Source of the DNA: Ferrimonas balearica
GTDB taxonomy: Bacteria; Pseudomonadota; Gammaproteobacteria; Enterobacterales; Shewanellaceae
Direction: 5' to 3'
DNA: 64,000 bases
NCBI RefSeq assembly: GCF_019802085.1
Contig: NZ_JAHVHV010000001.1
Location: 1,054,001-1,118,000, forward strand
Shown: positions 33,199 through 43,700 of the stretch, in pieces
Numbering within the stretch: position 1 is the stretch's first letter
Layout of the letters: the number at the start of each line of letters is the position of its first letter
Program-made: the position numbers and the translations under genes
Notes under the pieces: model-generated
Told to the model about the DNA's origin: nothing
The model's input: the letters and a program-made list of their open reading frames with translations, nothing else
Database searches by the model: none

Positions 33199-36018
33199 TC
33201 AGCCGTCGGGGCGGGTGCACTCCTCCACCAGATAGGCCAGGTGGCGGTAGCTGATCCCGCTGTGACGGGTCAGGCCGATTTCGCACATCCGGTTGGCGTA
33301 GTAGCCCTCGCTGAGGGTTTCCGGCAGCCGGGCCTTCAGATGGCGCAGGGCATCGGCGTTGATCTCCGGTTTGAACAGCCCCTTCTCGCCGGCAAAGCCG
33401 CAGCAGTGGATCCCCTCGGGGCGCACCACCTCGTCGGCGAACATCCGGGCGATCGCCTCCATCTTGCCGCCGGCGTTCATGTGCGCCGCGGTGCAGCCCA
33501 CGTGCAGCGCCACCTGGGGCTTGCGCTTGACCACCGTCAGCTTGGGCATCAGGTGGGCGTAGATGAAATCCACCGCGTCCAGCAGGGTGTAATCGATGTC
33601 GGCGTCCTGCAGGGTGCGCTTGGTGCAGGAGAGCGCGTCCACCAGCACCGGGTGTTTGCCCCCCTCGGTGAGCGCCGCCAGGGCCTCGATCATCTCCCGG
33701 CGCTTGCCGTCGGCGTTCTTGTAATCCCCCTTGGACTCCCACATCTGGCCGCAGCACAGGGCCCGGGTGTTGTCCGGTACCCGCACCTCGTAGCCGGCCC
33801 GCTCCAGGAGGGTGGTCATCACCTCGGGCAGGGTGGTGTTGTCCGGATCCTTGGGGGTGGGGCCAAAGGTGCGCCCGCCGCAGGCGGCGAAGTAGACCAC
33901 CACGGGGCGGCCGTTGCCGGTGTGGCTCGGCGTTGGCAGCTTGCCCCCCTTGGGAAAGTCCGGATCCCAGTAGGGCACTTCGGAGGAGATCTTGCGGCCC
34001 AGGGCCATGATCTTGCCGGTGACGGTGTCGCCGGCGAACTTGTGGATCCCGTGCAGCAGATCGAAGCCGCCACTGAGCACCCGGTTGACCTTGCCGTAGT
34101 GGTCGGCCTGGAAGTCCAGCACCTTCTGGGCGGTGCTGCCCAGTTGGGCGCCGCGCAGCTCACGCACCAGCATCCCCATGTTGTTGTCCACCGGGCAGGC
34201 GATGGTGCACAGCTGACAGGCGGTGCAGGTGTCGATGACGTCGTACTGGGCCGCCTCGCGCATCGACTGGGCTTCGGCCGCCTGGCCCTCCTGCTCCAGC
34301 CGGGCGATCTCCCGCAAGGTGGTGATGCGGTGGCGCGGCGACATGTTGAGTGACGAGGTGGGGCAGGTTTTCTCACAGAAACCGCACTCGATGCAGCGAT
34401 CCACCCAGTCGTCCACCACCGCCGATTGCTTGATCTGCTTGATGTGCACTTCGGCGTCGTCGTTGAGGATCACCCCGGGGTTGAGCAGCCCCTCGGGATC
34501 GAACAGCTGCTTGATCGCCTTCATCAGGCCATAGGCCTGCTCCCCCCACTCCATCTCCACAAAGGGGGCCACCGCACGGCCGGTGCCGTGCTCCGCCTTC
34601 ATGGAGCCGTCGTACTTGTGGATCACCAGCTCCGCCACCGCCTGCATAAAGCGGTCGAACTGCTCGATGTCCGCCTTGCGGCGAAACTGCGGGGTGATGA
34701 TGAAGTGGAAGTTGCCGTCCAGGGCGTGGCCGTAGATCACCCCCTCGGGGTAGGCGTGCTCTAGGAAGAGAGCGGAGAGATCCGCCGCGGCATTGGCCAG
34801 ATCCTCCACCCGGAAGGCCACGTCCTCGATGATCACCGAGGTGCCCTTTGGCCGCTCGCCGCCGATGATGGGAAACAGTCCAGAGCGCATCGCCCAGTAC
34901 TGGCCGTACACCGCCGGGTCTGTGCTGAACTCGATGGGCCGCAGGGTAGGAATGTGGCTTATCGCCTCGGTGGCCATGCGGGTGTAGCCGGTGAGGGTGT
35001 CCGCCTCGTTGGCCCGGCACTCGATCAGCAAAATGGCCGCCCCCTCCGGCAACTCCGAGAGCCACTCCGGCATCCCTTTTTTGCCGGTGACGGCCTTGAT
35101 GGAGGCCCAGTCCAGCAGCTCGCCGGCGGCCACCGCCTGGGCTTTGAGCGGGGGAATGGCAGAGGCGGCGTCCACCATGTTGTTGAACACCGCCAGGGCG
35201 GAGGCCTTGAAACGGGCCTCCTCCACCGTCCGGTAGGTGACCTCCTCGACGAAGGCCAGGGTGCCCTCGGAGCCCACCACCAGGTGGTTGATGAGATCGA
35301 ACGGGTCCTGGTAGTCCACCAGGGCGTTGAGGCTGTAGCCGGTGGTGTTCTTGATAGCGAACTTGTGTCGAATGCGCTCGGCCAGGGCACTGTCCGCCTG
35401 GGTCTCCCGGGCCATCGCCTCGAGATCGGTGATCAGTGCCGGATGGGCTTCGGCAAAGGCGGCCCGGGAGTCCGCAGAGCCGGTGTCCAGGTAGCTGCCG
35501 TCGGCGAACAGCAGCTTGGCGCTTTGGATGGTCTGGTAGCTGTTCTCGGCGGTGCCGCAGCACATGCCGGAGGCGTTGTTGTTGACGATGCCCCCCACCA
35601 TGCAGGAGGCGAGGGTGGCGGGATCCGGCCCGATCTTCCTGTCCAGGGGCTTGAGCTTGGCATTGGCGTCGGCGCCGATCACCGCTGCTCCCAGGGCCAC
35701 GCTGTGGTGATCCTCGCTTATCTCGATTTGGCGAAAACCGTCGTAACCGAGCATCACCAGGATCCCTTCCCCCACCGCCTGGCCGGAGAGGCTGGTGCCG
35801 GCGGCGCGGAAGGTGATTGGGGCGCCGTACTGACGGGCCACCGCCAGGGTCTTGGCCACCGAGTCGGCGTCGTTCACCCGCACCACCAGCTGGGGCACGA
35901 TGCGAAAGTAGCTGCCGTCGGTGGACCAGGCAAAGCGGCGGACCGGATCGTCGGTGACCGCCTTGGGACCCAGTAGTTCGGTCAGGTCCGCCTGGACCCG
36001 CTGGTAGTTGATGCTCAT
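33199..36018 (-). CDS. FAD/Fe-S D-2-hydroxyacid dehydrogenase, D-lactate dehydrogenase (Dld-II/YdiJ) type
   Basis: A 939-residue two-domain enzyme. The N-terminal half is an FAD-linked oxidase (PCMH) domain with ITFRAAGTSLSGQAVG and the C-terminal FAD oxidase part with HALDGNFHF. It is followed by a ferredoxin-like domain with two 4Fe-4S motifs (CIECGFCEKTCP, CTACQLCTIACP) and a CCG-type region (ALCCGQMWES, IHCCGFAGEKG). This matches the quinone-linked D-lactate dehydrogenase of shewanellae (about 930 aa); the alternative is a D-2-hydroxyglutarate dehydrogenase of the YdiJ group. Start MSINYQRV at 36018. Monocistronic. It would feed electrons from D-lactate to the respiratory chain. Confidence 0.88.
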   Translation of the reverse strand: MSINYQRVQADLTELLGPKAVTDDPVRRFAWSTDGSYFRIVPQLVVRVNDADSVAKTLAVARQYGAPITFRAAGTSLSGQAVGEGILVMLGYDGFRQIEISEDHHSVALGAAVIGADANAKLKPLDRKIGPDPATLASCMVGGIVNNNASGMCCGTAENSYQTIQSAKLLFADGSYLDTGSADSRAAFAEAHPALITDLEAMARETQADSALAERIRHKFAIKNTTGYSLNALVDYQDPFDLINHLVVGSEGTLAFVEEVTYRTVEEARFKASALAVFNNMVDAASAIPPLKAQAVAAGELLDWASIKAVTGKKGMPEWLSELPEGAAILLIECRANEADTLTGYTRMATEAISHIPTLRPIEFSTDPAVYGQYWAMRSGLFPIIGGERPKGTSVIIEDVAFRVEDLANAAADLSALFLEHAYPEGVIYGHALDGNFHFIITPQFRRKADIEQFDRFMQAVAELVIHKYDGSMKAEHGTGRAVAPFVEMEWGEQAYGLMKAIKQLFDPEGLLNPGVILNDDAEVHIKQIKQSAVVDDWVDRCIECGFCEKTCPTSSLNMSPRHRITTLREIARLEQEGQAAEAQSMREAAQYDVIDTCTACQLCTIACPVDNNMGMLVRELRGAQLGSTAQKVLDFQADHYGKVNRVLSGGFDLLHGIHKFAGDTVTGKIMALGRKISSEVPYWDPDFPKGGKLPTPSHTGNGRPVVVYFAACGGRTFGPTPKDPDNTTLPEVMTTLLERAGYEVRVPDNTRALCCGQMWESKGDYKNADGKRREMIEALAALTEGGKHPVLVDALSCTKRTLQDADIDYTLLDAVDFIYAHLMPKLTVVKRKPQVALHVGCTAAHMNAGGKMEAIARMFADEVVRPEGIHCCGFAGEKGLFKPEINADALRHLKARLPETLSEGYYANRMCEIGLTRHSGISYRHLAYLVEECTRPDG

Positions 36019-36114
36019 CCGTCCTGCTCCTGGAACACTGGCTTATGCCGGAAAAACCCGGTTGGGTCCGTCCAGTATGGCACCGGATAGGGGCAAGTCG
36101 TGTGACAGCGGGGA

Positions 36115-36783
36115 TCAGGGGCGGGGGGGCTGTTCCACCGGTTCGGTGGGAAAGTGCTGGGCCAGGATGTACTCGTCGTAGGCGGCCAGGGCCCGGGTCA
36201 TCTTGGTCAGGTAGCGGTTGGCGGCGGCCTGGCTGCGCACCGGCTGGCGCACCAGGTTGCCGGGGCCAACGTTGTAGTGGGAGAGGGCGCAGGCGTAGGG
36301 GGCGGCCTGGTCATCACAGAAGCGCACCTTGTAGTGCTGCAGCACCACCCCGGCGCACAACACGTTGGTGCGCGGCTCCAGCACGTCGCCGCAGGCGTCT
36401 TCCCACAGCTTGGGCATGATCTGGGCCGGGCCCACGGCGCCCACCACGGAGACCGCCTGATCGCGGAAGTGGCTTTCGGTGTGAATAAGCGCGGCCAGCA
36501 GCTCCTTAGGCACGCCGGAGTAGGCGGCGGACTCCAGGATGTAGCCGGCGTAGCGGCGGGCCTTGTCCGGGCTGAGATCGTAAGCCTCCACCAGGCGACG
36601 ACCGTAGGCGGCCACCTCCTGCTCCAGGGGGATGTCGTCGGCGTTGAACGTCGGCAACGCCAACGCCTGACGGCCGGGGGCCTCGGTGGCACTGTGTCCG
36701 GTGACGGCACCGCCGAGCAGCAGAGCGCCGCCGGCGGCCAGGGCCACGCGTTTGAGTGTCAAGATTCTGTTCATGGCGCGCAT
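36115..36783 (-). CDS. Lytic transglycosylase (SLT domain)
   Basis: A 222-residue periplasmic enzyme that would cleave peptidoglycan glycan strands. It has an N-terminal signal or anchor (LKRVALAAGGALLLGGAVTG), a catalytic Glu in LIHTESHFRDQAVS, and the SLT motifs GPAQIMPKLW and CALSHYNVGPGNL. Cys pairs in the domain (ACGD, VLCAG, RFCDD, YACAL) may form disulfides. Start could be the ATG at 36783 or the one three codons later; neither has a strong ribosome site. A CRP-like palindrome (36881) and the dyad TGAACAG-CTT-CTGTTCA lie upstream. Confidence 0.88.
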   Translation of the reverse strand: MRAMNRILTLKRVALAAGGALLLGGAVTGHSATEAPGRQALALPTFNADDIPLEQEVAAYGRRLVEAYDLSPDKARRYAGYILESAAYSGVPKELLAALIHTESHFRDQAVSVVGAVGPAQIMPKLWEDACGDVLEPRTNVLCAGVVLQHYKVRFCDDQAAPYACALSHYNVGPGNLVRQPVRSQAAANRYLTKMTRALAAYDEYILAQHFPTEPVEQPPRP

Positions 36784-36846
36784 TATGCCAGGATTTTGAC
36801 GCCGTTGTTCTAACGCATTGTAAAATATGGGTAAAACAACATTACT

Positions 36847-36863
36847 GAACAGCTTCTGTTCAA
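36847..36863. promoter_or_regulatory. Palindrome upstream of lytic transglycosylase
   Basis: TGAACAG-CTT-CTGTTCA is a perfect 7-bp dyad in the promoter region of the transglycosylase gene. The arms are the reverse of a gammaproteobacterial LexA box, so SOS control is not implied. Confidence 0.35.
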
Positions 36864-36880
36864 TCGGGAGCGGATTGTCT

Positions 36881-36896
36881 GGTGATCGGGGTCACA
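36881..36896 (-). promoter_or_regulatory. CRP-like site
   Basis: GGTGA-TCGGGG-TCACA matches the CRP consensus in 9 of 10 arm positions, about 105 bases before the transglycosylase start. Confidence 0.45.
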
Positions 36897-36905
36897 AAAG
36901 AGGGT

Positions 36906-37343
36906 TCAGTTTTGACGGGTCTCATCCGCCAGCTCATTGGCGGCTTGACACATCTCAAGCCAACCGGGGGTGCGCTGATGGTGCTGGCGGACCTGGTGCG
37001 CCGCCTTGGTGCCGTGATGGCGCACCCAGTCGCACAGGCCGGCAAAGGCGGGGCTTTGCCAGAAGCGGCTGGGCTCCGCCGTTTCGGTGGGGGCGGTGCG
37101 CATAGGCAGGCCGAACTGCTCCGCCAGGGTCAGCACCTCGGACTCGGACAGGTCCTCCAGGGTGAGGCTGTGGTGCTGGTCCACCAGGCGCCAGCCGGGA
37201 AACAGGGGATCCCCCAGGTGCAGCTGGGCTTCGCCCACTGCCACGCTGGCGCCGCCCAGGCGTTTGATGTGCGGGCCATCGGCGGACACCATCCCTTCGA
37301 ACTGCGCCGGGCCGATGGTCACGAGATAAAAACGGTTCGACAT
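36906..37343 (-). CDS. Protein of unknown function (145 aa)
   Basis: A soluble 145-residue protein (MSNRFYLVTIGPAQFEGMVS...) without signal or membrane segments. The N-terminal part is beta-rich and the C-terminal part helical with WVRHHGTKAAHQVRQHH and LEMCQAANELADE. Not recognised. The ATG at 37343 lies five bases after GGAGG. It is separated from the YgjV-like gene by about 60 bases and may share its transcript. Confidence 0.7.
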   Translation of the reverse strand: MSNRFYLVTIGPAQFEGMVSADGPHIKRLGGASVAVGEAQLHLGDPLFPGWRLVDQHHSLTLEDLSESEVLTLAEQFGLPMRTAPTETAEPSRFWQSPAFAGLCDWVRHHGTKAAHQVRQHHQRTPGWLEMCQAANELADETRQN

Positions 37344-37404
37344 GGCCACCTCCGGGTTTCCCTTCCCCTGAGTTCAAGTGTACCAGTTGCGGCGCGGGTG
37401 GGGA

Positions 37405-37947
37405 TCAGCCCCGCTCGGGCTGTTCGGTGCGCTCGGGGCCCAGCAGGGTGTGCAGCAGCAAAGCCATGGTGACCACCTGGTAGAGGCAGCCGGACCAGGA
37501 GAGCAGGGTGACCGACAAAGTGAGGTTCAGGGCGTTGCACAAGAGCAAGCCCCAGCGCAGGGCGCGGCCACGGCAGTGGAACAGCAAATAGCTGGAGATC
37601 ACCGAGGCGGCCACCACGCACCACTCGCTCCAGTGGCTGGCCAGCCACCAGCCCTGGGCCAGGGCCAGGGCCGCGAACAGTGGCGCCAGCACCCTGCCAC
37701 CGCCTCGTCCGGCCAGGGCGAAACGGGCGGCATTGACCATCTGGTTGCTCATGCCCAGGGGGGAGCCCAGCAGGCCCAAATGGGCCGCCGTCAAGCCGGC
37801 CGCCACCAGGTTGCCCCGCAGCAGACGATGATCCGACGATTGGCTGTTGGCCCACCAGCCGATCCCCATGGAGAGGAAGCCTAAGGCCTGGGCAAGAAGA
37901 TAGAGCGACACGAAATGACCGGGTATCGAAAACACAAAGCCGGCCAT
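37405..37947 (-). CDS. YgjV-family inner-membrane protein
   Basis: A 180-residue protein with about five to six hydrophobic segments. The order of features (LGFLSMGIGWWANSQ, NAARFALAGRG, SSYLLFHCRGRALRWGLL) parallels E. coli YgjV, including the loop with an Arg-rich FRCKG-like motif. Function in the family is unknown. No strong ribosome site precedes the ATG at 37947, so the exact start is uncertain. Confidence 0.7.
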   Translation of the reverse strand: MAGFVFSIPGHFVSLYLLAQALGFLSMGIGWWANSQSSDHRLLRGNLVAAGLTAAHLGLLGSPLGMSNQMVNAARFALAGRGGGRVLAPLFAALALAQGWWLASHWSEWCVVAASVISSYLLFHCRGRALRWGLLLCNALNLTLSVTLLSWSGCLYQVVTMALLLHTLLGPERTEQPERG

Positions 37948-38042
37948 TGTGGCGATTTTTTGAACCTTGTCTGTGATCCCGGTGGCGACTTGGCCTCACC
38001 CGTGACAGCGGGGTGCGGTTTCTGTGATCGACACAAGTCAAA

Positions 38043-38064
38043 ACGGGGCGCCGCAGCGCCCCGT
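38043..38064 (-). terminator. Terminator of the Lon-type protease gene
   Basis: ACGGGGCGC-CGCA-GCGCCCCGT with TTTT following on the minus strand, just beyond the stop at 38086. Confidence 0.8.
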
Positions 38065-38085
38065 CAGTAGATCACACCGGCGTGT

Positions 38086-40512
38086 TCAGCCAAACATCCA
38101 GTGGGCCACCTGCTCGAAGCGCTCGGCGAAGTGGACGGTGATCCCCTCCTTGACGTAATCGGGCAGGTCGTCGAAGTCACTGCGGTTGGCTTCCGGCAGG
38201 ATCACCGTTTTGATCTTCTGCCGCTTGGCGGAGATCACCTTCTCACGAATGCCCCCCACCGCCATCACCTGGCCGCTGAGACTGAGCTCACCGGTCATGG
38301 CCACACCGGGCAACGGCGCCCGGCCCAGTGACAGGGAGAGCAGGGCGGTGGCCATGGTGACCCCGGCACTGGGGCCATCCTTGGGGGTGGCGCCGTCCGG
38401 CACGTGCAGGTGGACGTGAGCGTTATCGAAGTAGTGGGGCGGTGCCCCGTACTGGCTCAGGCTGCCCCCCTCGCCAATGCCGGCGCTGACGTAGCTGTGG
38501 GCGATGGTGGCGGACTCCTTCATCACGTCGCCAAGCTGACCGGACAGGTGCAGGCCGCGACGCTGCTCGTGGATGCGGCGGGCCTCCACCGGCAAGGTGG
38601 CGCCCCCCAGGGAGGTCCAGGCCAGGCCGGTGACGATGCCGATTCCGCTGAGCACCTCCTCCGGCTTAAAGCGGGGCAGCCCCAGCAAGGGCTCGATCTC
38701 CTTGATGCCGATGCTGGCCTTGTCGGCCCCGCTCTCCATCAGTTTGACCACGGATTTGCGCACCAGCTTGGCCAGGCGTTTCTCCAGGGCCCGCACCCCC
38801 GCTTCCCGGGCGTAGCCGTCGATCACCTTGCGCAGGGCCGCGTCGGAGATCCGAAGCTGGCTGCGCTTGAGGCCGGCCTTGGCCAGCTGGCGGGGCCATA
38901 GGTGGTGCTTGGCGATGGCCAGTTTCTCCTCGGCCAGGTAACCGGAGAGGCGGATGACGTCCATCCGGTCCAAAAGCGGGCCGGGGATGCTGTCCAGGGT
39001 GTTGGCGGTGCAGACAAAGAGCGCCTTGGAGAGGTCCAGTCGCTGGTCCAGGTAGTGATCGAGGAAGGCGACGTTCTGCTCCGGATCCAGGGTTTCCAGC
39101 AGCGCCGAGGCGGGATCGCCCTGGTAGCTTTTGCCCATCTTGTCGATCTCATCGAGCATGATCACCGGATTCATCACCTCGGCTTCCTTGAGCGCCTGCA
39201 CCAGTTTGCCCGGCATGGCGCCGATGTAGGTGCGTCGGTGGCCCTTGATCTCCGCCTCGTCGCGCATGCCGCCGACACTGAAACGGTAGAAGGGGCGGCC
39301 CAGACATTGGGCGATGGACTTGCCGATGGAGGTTTTTCCCACCCCGGGCGGGCCCACCAGCAGGATGATGGAGCCGGCGATCTCGCCTTTGTAGGCGCCC
39401 ACGGCGAGAAACTCCAGGATGCGATCTTTCACGTCCGCCAGGCCGTCGTGGTGCTTGTCCAGCACCTTGCGGGCCTTGACCAGATCGATGCTGTCCTTGG
39501 AGAACACCCCCCAGGGCACCTGGGTGAGCCAGTCCAGGTAGTTTCGGGTGACGGCGTACTCCGGTGAGCCGGTCTCCAGCACCGAGAGTTTTTGCAGCTC
39601 CTCGTTGAGGCGCTTCTCCACCGCCTCGGGCAGGGTCTTGCCCTTGAGGCGGGCGCGAAACTCCTCGGCGTCGGCGGTCTTGTCGTCCTTGGACACCCCC
39701 AGCTCTTTTTGGATCACCTTAAGCTGCTCGCGCAGGAAGAACTCCCGCTCGCGTTTTTCCAGCTTCTGGTTCACCTCTTCGGCAATTTCGCTGTGCAGCT
39801 TGGCGGCGTCCAGCTCCTTTTTCAGCAGCGCCAGGGTTTTCTCCATCCGCGGCAGCAGGCTGACGGTGTCCAGCACCGACTGCAGATCCTCTGGCTTGGC
39901 GGTGGTGATGGCGGCGCCGAAATCGGTCAGCGGCGAGGGCTCGTTGGGGCCGAAGCGCTCCAGGTACTGCTTGAGCTCCTCGGAGTAGAGGGGATTTAAG
40001 GGGATGAGCTCCTTGATCACCGAGATGATGGCGATGGCGTAGGCCTTGATCTCCTTGCTGTCCGGGTGCTCGTCGATGGGGTAGGAGAGGGCGGCCTTGT
40101 AGGGCTGCTCCTTGCTGACCCAGCTGAGCACCTGGGCCCGCTCCATCCCCTCGGCGATGAACTGGTAGTGGCCATCGTCACTCTGGCGCACCTCGTGCAC
40201 CCGAACCACGCAGCCGGTGTCGGCCAGCTGGTCCAGATCCAGCACCCCTTCGGCGGCGTCCCCCTGGTCGGTGTAGAACAGCGCCATCAGCTTGTGCTCG
40301 CTCTTCTCCACCTCCTCGAGGGTCTCGGCCCAGCGTCCACCCTTGACCGCCACCGGCATCACCTGGGCGGGGAAGAAGGGGCGGTTTTGCACCGGCATCA
40401 CCGGCAGGGTGTCCGGGCGCTTGGGCTCGGCAGGGATAATCTCAGTGCCCTGCTCGGGTTCGTCCATGTCCAGGTGCCAGTCGGCACTGAATTCGTCGAT
40501 GGTGTGGGTCAT
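38086..40512 (-). CDS. lon: ATP-dependent Lon-type protease
   Basis: An 808-residue LonA-type protease: N-terminal substrate-binding LON domain (PVMPVQNRPFFPAQVMPV), coiled-coil, AAA+ with Walker A GPPGVGKTS and Walker B VIMLDEIDKM, sensor CTANTLDSIPGPLLDRMD, and a C-terminal Ser-Lys protease domain with the nucleophile in KDGPSAG. The N-terminal domain begins with an unusual acidic leader (DMDEPEQGTEIIPAE), and the sequence differs from the usual E. coli-like enzyme, so this is likely a second lon paralogue. The ATG at 40512 is chosen because the leader precedes the LON domain directly; the open frame upstream has no coding character. It is divergent from the formate dehydrogenase fusion gene. 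Confidence 0.92.
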   Translation of the reverse strand: MTHTIDEFSADWHLDMDEPEQGTEIIPAEPKRPDTLPVMPVQNRPFFPAQVMPVAVKGGRWAETLEEVEKSEHKLMALFYTDQGDAAEGVLDLDQLADTGCVVRVHEVRQSDDGHYQFIAEGMERAQVLSWVSKEQPYKAALSYPIDEHPDSKEIKAYAIAIISVIKELIPLNPLYSEELKQYLERFGPNEPSPLTDFGAAITTAKPEDLQSVLDTVSLLPRMEKTLALLKKELDAAKLHSEIAEEVNQKLEKREREFFLREQLKVIQKELGVSKDDKTADAEEFRARLKGKTLPEAVEKRLNEELQKLSVLETGSPEYAVTRNYLDWLTQVPWGVFSKDSIDLVKARKVLDKHHDGLADVKDRILEFLAVGAYKGEIAGSIILLVGPPGVGKTSIGKSIAQCLGRPFYRFSVGGMRDEAEIKGHRRTYIGAMPGKLVQALKEAEVMNPVIMLDEIDKMGKSYQGDPASALLETLDPEQNVAFLDHYLDQRLDLSKALFVCTANTLDSIPGPLLDRMDVIRLSGYLAEEKLAIAKHHLWPRQLAKAGLKRSQLRISDAALRKVIDGYAREAGVRALEKRLAKLVRKSVVKLMESGADKASIGIKEIEPLLGLPRFKPEEVLSGIGIVTGLAWTSLGGATLPVEARRIHEQRRGLHLSGQLGDVMKESATIAHSYVSAGIGEGGSLSQYGAPPHYFDNAHVHLHVPDGATPKDGPSAGVTMATALLSLSLGRAPLPGVAMTGELSLSGQVMAVGGIREKVISAKRQKIKTVILPEANRSDFDDLPDYVKEGITVHFAERFEQVAHWMFG

Positions 40513-40795
40513 GTGGTGACGATATTGGCGTGTGATGCGTCCTATATGGGGATGGGGTGGGGCAAATGCAAGGGCCCTAATGGCCGGGCGGCGAGGGATT
40601 GAGCAGTGTGTCGGGCCAATCCCAAGTTTTTGGTCATACCAGCGTACCAAAGCGCGAGCTGAGTCACGGTTAGGGCCATTGCCCCTTTGTGTACGGGAAC
40701 CGATTGATAGCCTTAGCCTCAGAAAAATCCGGGCCCAGCCCCATAAAACCACCCTACAGGCAAGCCGGCGTACCCCGCGGGCATGATGGACAACG
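40513..40795. promoter_or_regulatory. Divergent control region, lon / formate dehydrogenase
   Basis: Contains the dyad TTTGGT-N11-ACCAAA at 40629-40651 with a nested GGT-CAT-ACC. No terminator or small gene was seen. Binding factor unknown. Confidence 0.35.
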
Positions 40796-43700
40796 ATGAT
40801 CGACATTACCCTGGACAACCAGACTCTGCAGGCCCCCGAAGGGGCGCGACTGCTCGATTTTGCCAAGGAACAGGGGGCTTCCATCCCCGCCCTCTGTGGC
40901 CGTAACCCCAACGGCCCCAAGACCCCCTGCGACCTCTGCGTGGTCGAGGTGGATGGCGCGCTGACGCGCAGCTGTGAACTCACCCTGACCCAGCCCATTA
41001 CCGTGGTGACCCACTCCGAGGCGATCACCCGGCATCGTCAGGCCGCCCTGGCGCGGATCCTGGCGGATCACCACGCCGATTGCGAAGCCCCCTGTAAGGT
41101 GGCCTGCCCGGCGGCGGTAGACGTGCAAAGCTACCTCTACCACATCGCCCAGGGAGACGCGGTCAAGGCCAACGCCATCGTTAAGGAGAGCCTGCCGATG
41201 CCGCTCTCCATCGGCCGGGTCTGCCCCGCGTTCTGTGAGTCCGAGTGTCGCCGCACCCTGGTGGACGAGCCTCTGGCGATCCGTCAGCTCAAGCGCCACG
41301 CCGCCGACATCGATCTGGCCGGCGAACCACACCTGGCCCCGGTTAAGGATCCCATCGGCAAAAAGGTGGCCATTATCGGCGCCGGCCCTGCGGGCCTGGC
41401 CGCCGGCTACTTCCTGAGCCACGAAGGGGTGGAGGTGGACGTGTTCGAGGCGATGCCCGAAGCCGGCGGTTGGCTGCGCTACGGCATTCCCGAGTACCGG
41501 CTGCCCAAGGCCACCCTGGCCCGGGAGGTGGAGCTGATGTGCCGGGCGGGGATGCGCATTCACACCAACACCGCCCTGGGGCGGGAGATCAAACTCGACA
41601 CCCTGAAACAGGATTACGACGCCGTCTGCCTGGCCATCGGGGCTCAGAAGGCGGTGCGCATGGATTACCCCGGCTCCGAGCTTGACGGGGTGATCCTGGG
41701 GGTGGATTACCTCAAGGCGTTCTCCTCCGGCTTGCCGGTGGCCACCGGACAGAAGGTGGCCGTGGTGGGCGGCGGCAATACCGCCATCGATTGTGCCCGC
41801 ACCGCCCTGCGCCAGGGCGCCGAGGTGACCCTCATCTACCGCCGCACCAAGGCGGACATGCCCGCCGAGGATTACGAAATCCATGAGGCGGAGGTCGAGG
41901 GGGTGGAGTTCCGCTTCCTCTCCGTGCCGGTGGAGAACCGCGCCGACGAGTATGGCCGGGTGTGTGCCGTTAAGGTGGAGCGCCTGGAGATGGGCGAGCC
42001 GGACAGCTCCGGTCGCCGTCGTCCCGAGCCCACCGGTGAGTTCGAGTGGCTGGACTTTGACACCGTGATCCCCGCGGTCAGCCAGAAGCCGGACACCAGC
42101 TTTATACCCAAAGGGGCGATCCCCCTGACCCGCTGGAACACCGCGGACGCCTGCCCGGACAGCCTGCACACCGGCATCGACAACGTCTTTGCCATCGGCG
42201 ACTTCCGTCTGGGGCCAGCCACCGCGGTGGAGGCGATCGGCGAGGGCCGACGCAGCGCCGAGGCGATGCTGCGCTACTTCGAAGAGGGCCACTTCAGCCC
42301 GGATCCGGAGCAGTACAACGCCCGCAAGGCCGAGAGCCTCAAGGAGGTGGAGGCGCGCTACTACGACGAAGTGCCCTTTAAGCAGCGCCTGAAGATGCCG
42401 GAGCTGACCGGCGAGCGACGCACCGGCTCCTTCGATGAGGTGGAGCTGGGCTTCGAGGTGGACGAGGCGATCGCCGAAGCCGCCCGCTGCCTGGCCTGCG
42501 GTTGTCAGAAGAGCCAGAGCTGTGATCTGCGGGACTACGCCACCGAGTACAAGATTCGCGACGAGGACCTGGCCAAGCCGGCGCCCCAGAAGTTCGCCAT
42601 CGACGAAAGCTCGCCCTTTATCCGCTTCGACCGCAACCGCTGCATCAGCTGCGGCCAGTGCGTCGAGGCCTGCCGCGAGCAGGGGGTGCACAACGTGCTG
42701 AACTTCCCCACCGGCGAGGCGATGTGCCGGGTGCAGATCGGCGACGGTGAGCTGATGGCCTCCTCCGACTGCGCCCAGTGCGGCATGTGCATTCAGGCCT
42801 GCCCTGTGGGCGCCATCACCGCCAAGACCCAGCATCAGCACGGCCTGGCGGAGCAGTACAAGAAGGTCAACACAGTCTGCACCTACTGCGGGGTGGGCTG
42901 TGGCATCACGTTGCACGTGGACGAAGCCAAAAACGCCGTGGTGAAGGTCACCGGGGTGGAGGGCTCGCCGGTCAACGACGGCATGCTCTGCGTCAAAGGC
43001 CGCTTCGGCTTCGACTTTATCGGCTCCGATGAGCGCCTGACCCAGCCGCTCGTTCGCCGGGACGGTCAGCTGCAGCCGGCCAGCTGGGAGGAGGCGATCG
43101 CCCTGGTGGCCGAGCGTCTGGGGGCCATCAAGGCGACCCACGGCGCCGACGCCCTGGGGGGCTTCTCCTCCGCCAAGACCACCAACGAGGACAACTACCT
43201 GTTCCAGAAGTTTGTCCGTGTGGTGCTGGGCACCAACAACGTCGACCACTGTGCCCGTCTGTGCCACGCCACCACGGTGACCGGCCTTGAGCCGGCGGTG
43301 GGCAGCGGGGCGATGACCAACGACATCCCCAGCATCGCCCAGTCCGATCTCATCCTGGTGATCGGCTCGGACACCAGCAACGCCCACCCCATCATCGCCT
43401 CCCACCTGAAGCAGGCGGTGAAGCAGGGCGCCCGCCTGGTGGTGATTGACCCGCGCAAGATTGACCTGGCCTTCCACGCCAACCTCTACCTCAGTCAGCG
43501 TCCCGGCACCGACGTGATGTTGCTCAATGCCGTGATGCAGCAGATCCTGGCCAACGGCTGGCAGGACAGCGATTACATCGCCGCGCGGACAGAGGAGTTC
43601 GAGGCGCTGGAAGCCGAGGTGATGCGTTCGGAGTACGGCCTGGAGAACGCTGCGGCGGTCACCGGCATCGCGCCGGAACAGATCGCCGAGCTGGCGCGCC

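Noticed and set aside
36847-36863. TGAACAG-CTT-CTGTTCA as an SOS (LexA) box.
   Set aside because: The gammaproteobacterial box is CTGT-N8-ACAG; here the arms are in the opposite order.
43240-43270. Selenocysteine at the formate dehydrogenase active site.
   Set aside because: The ligand codon is TGC (Cys823), not TGA; the frame has no internal stop and needs no recoding.
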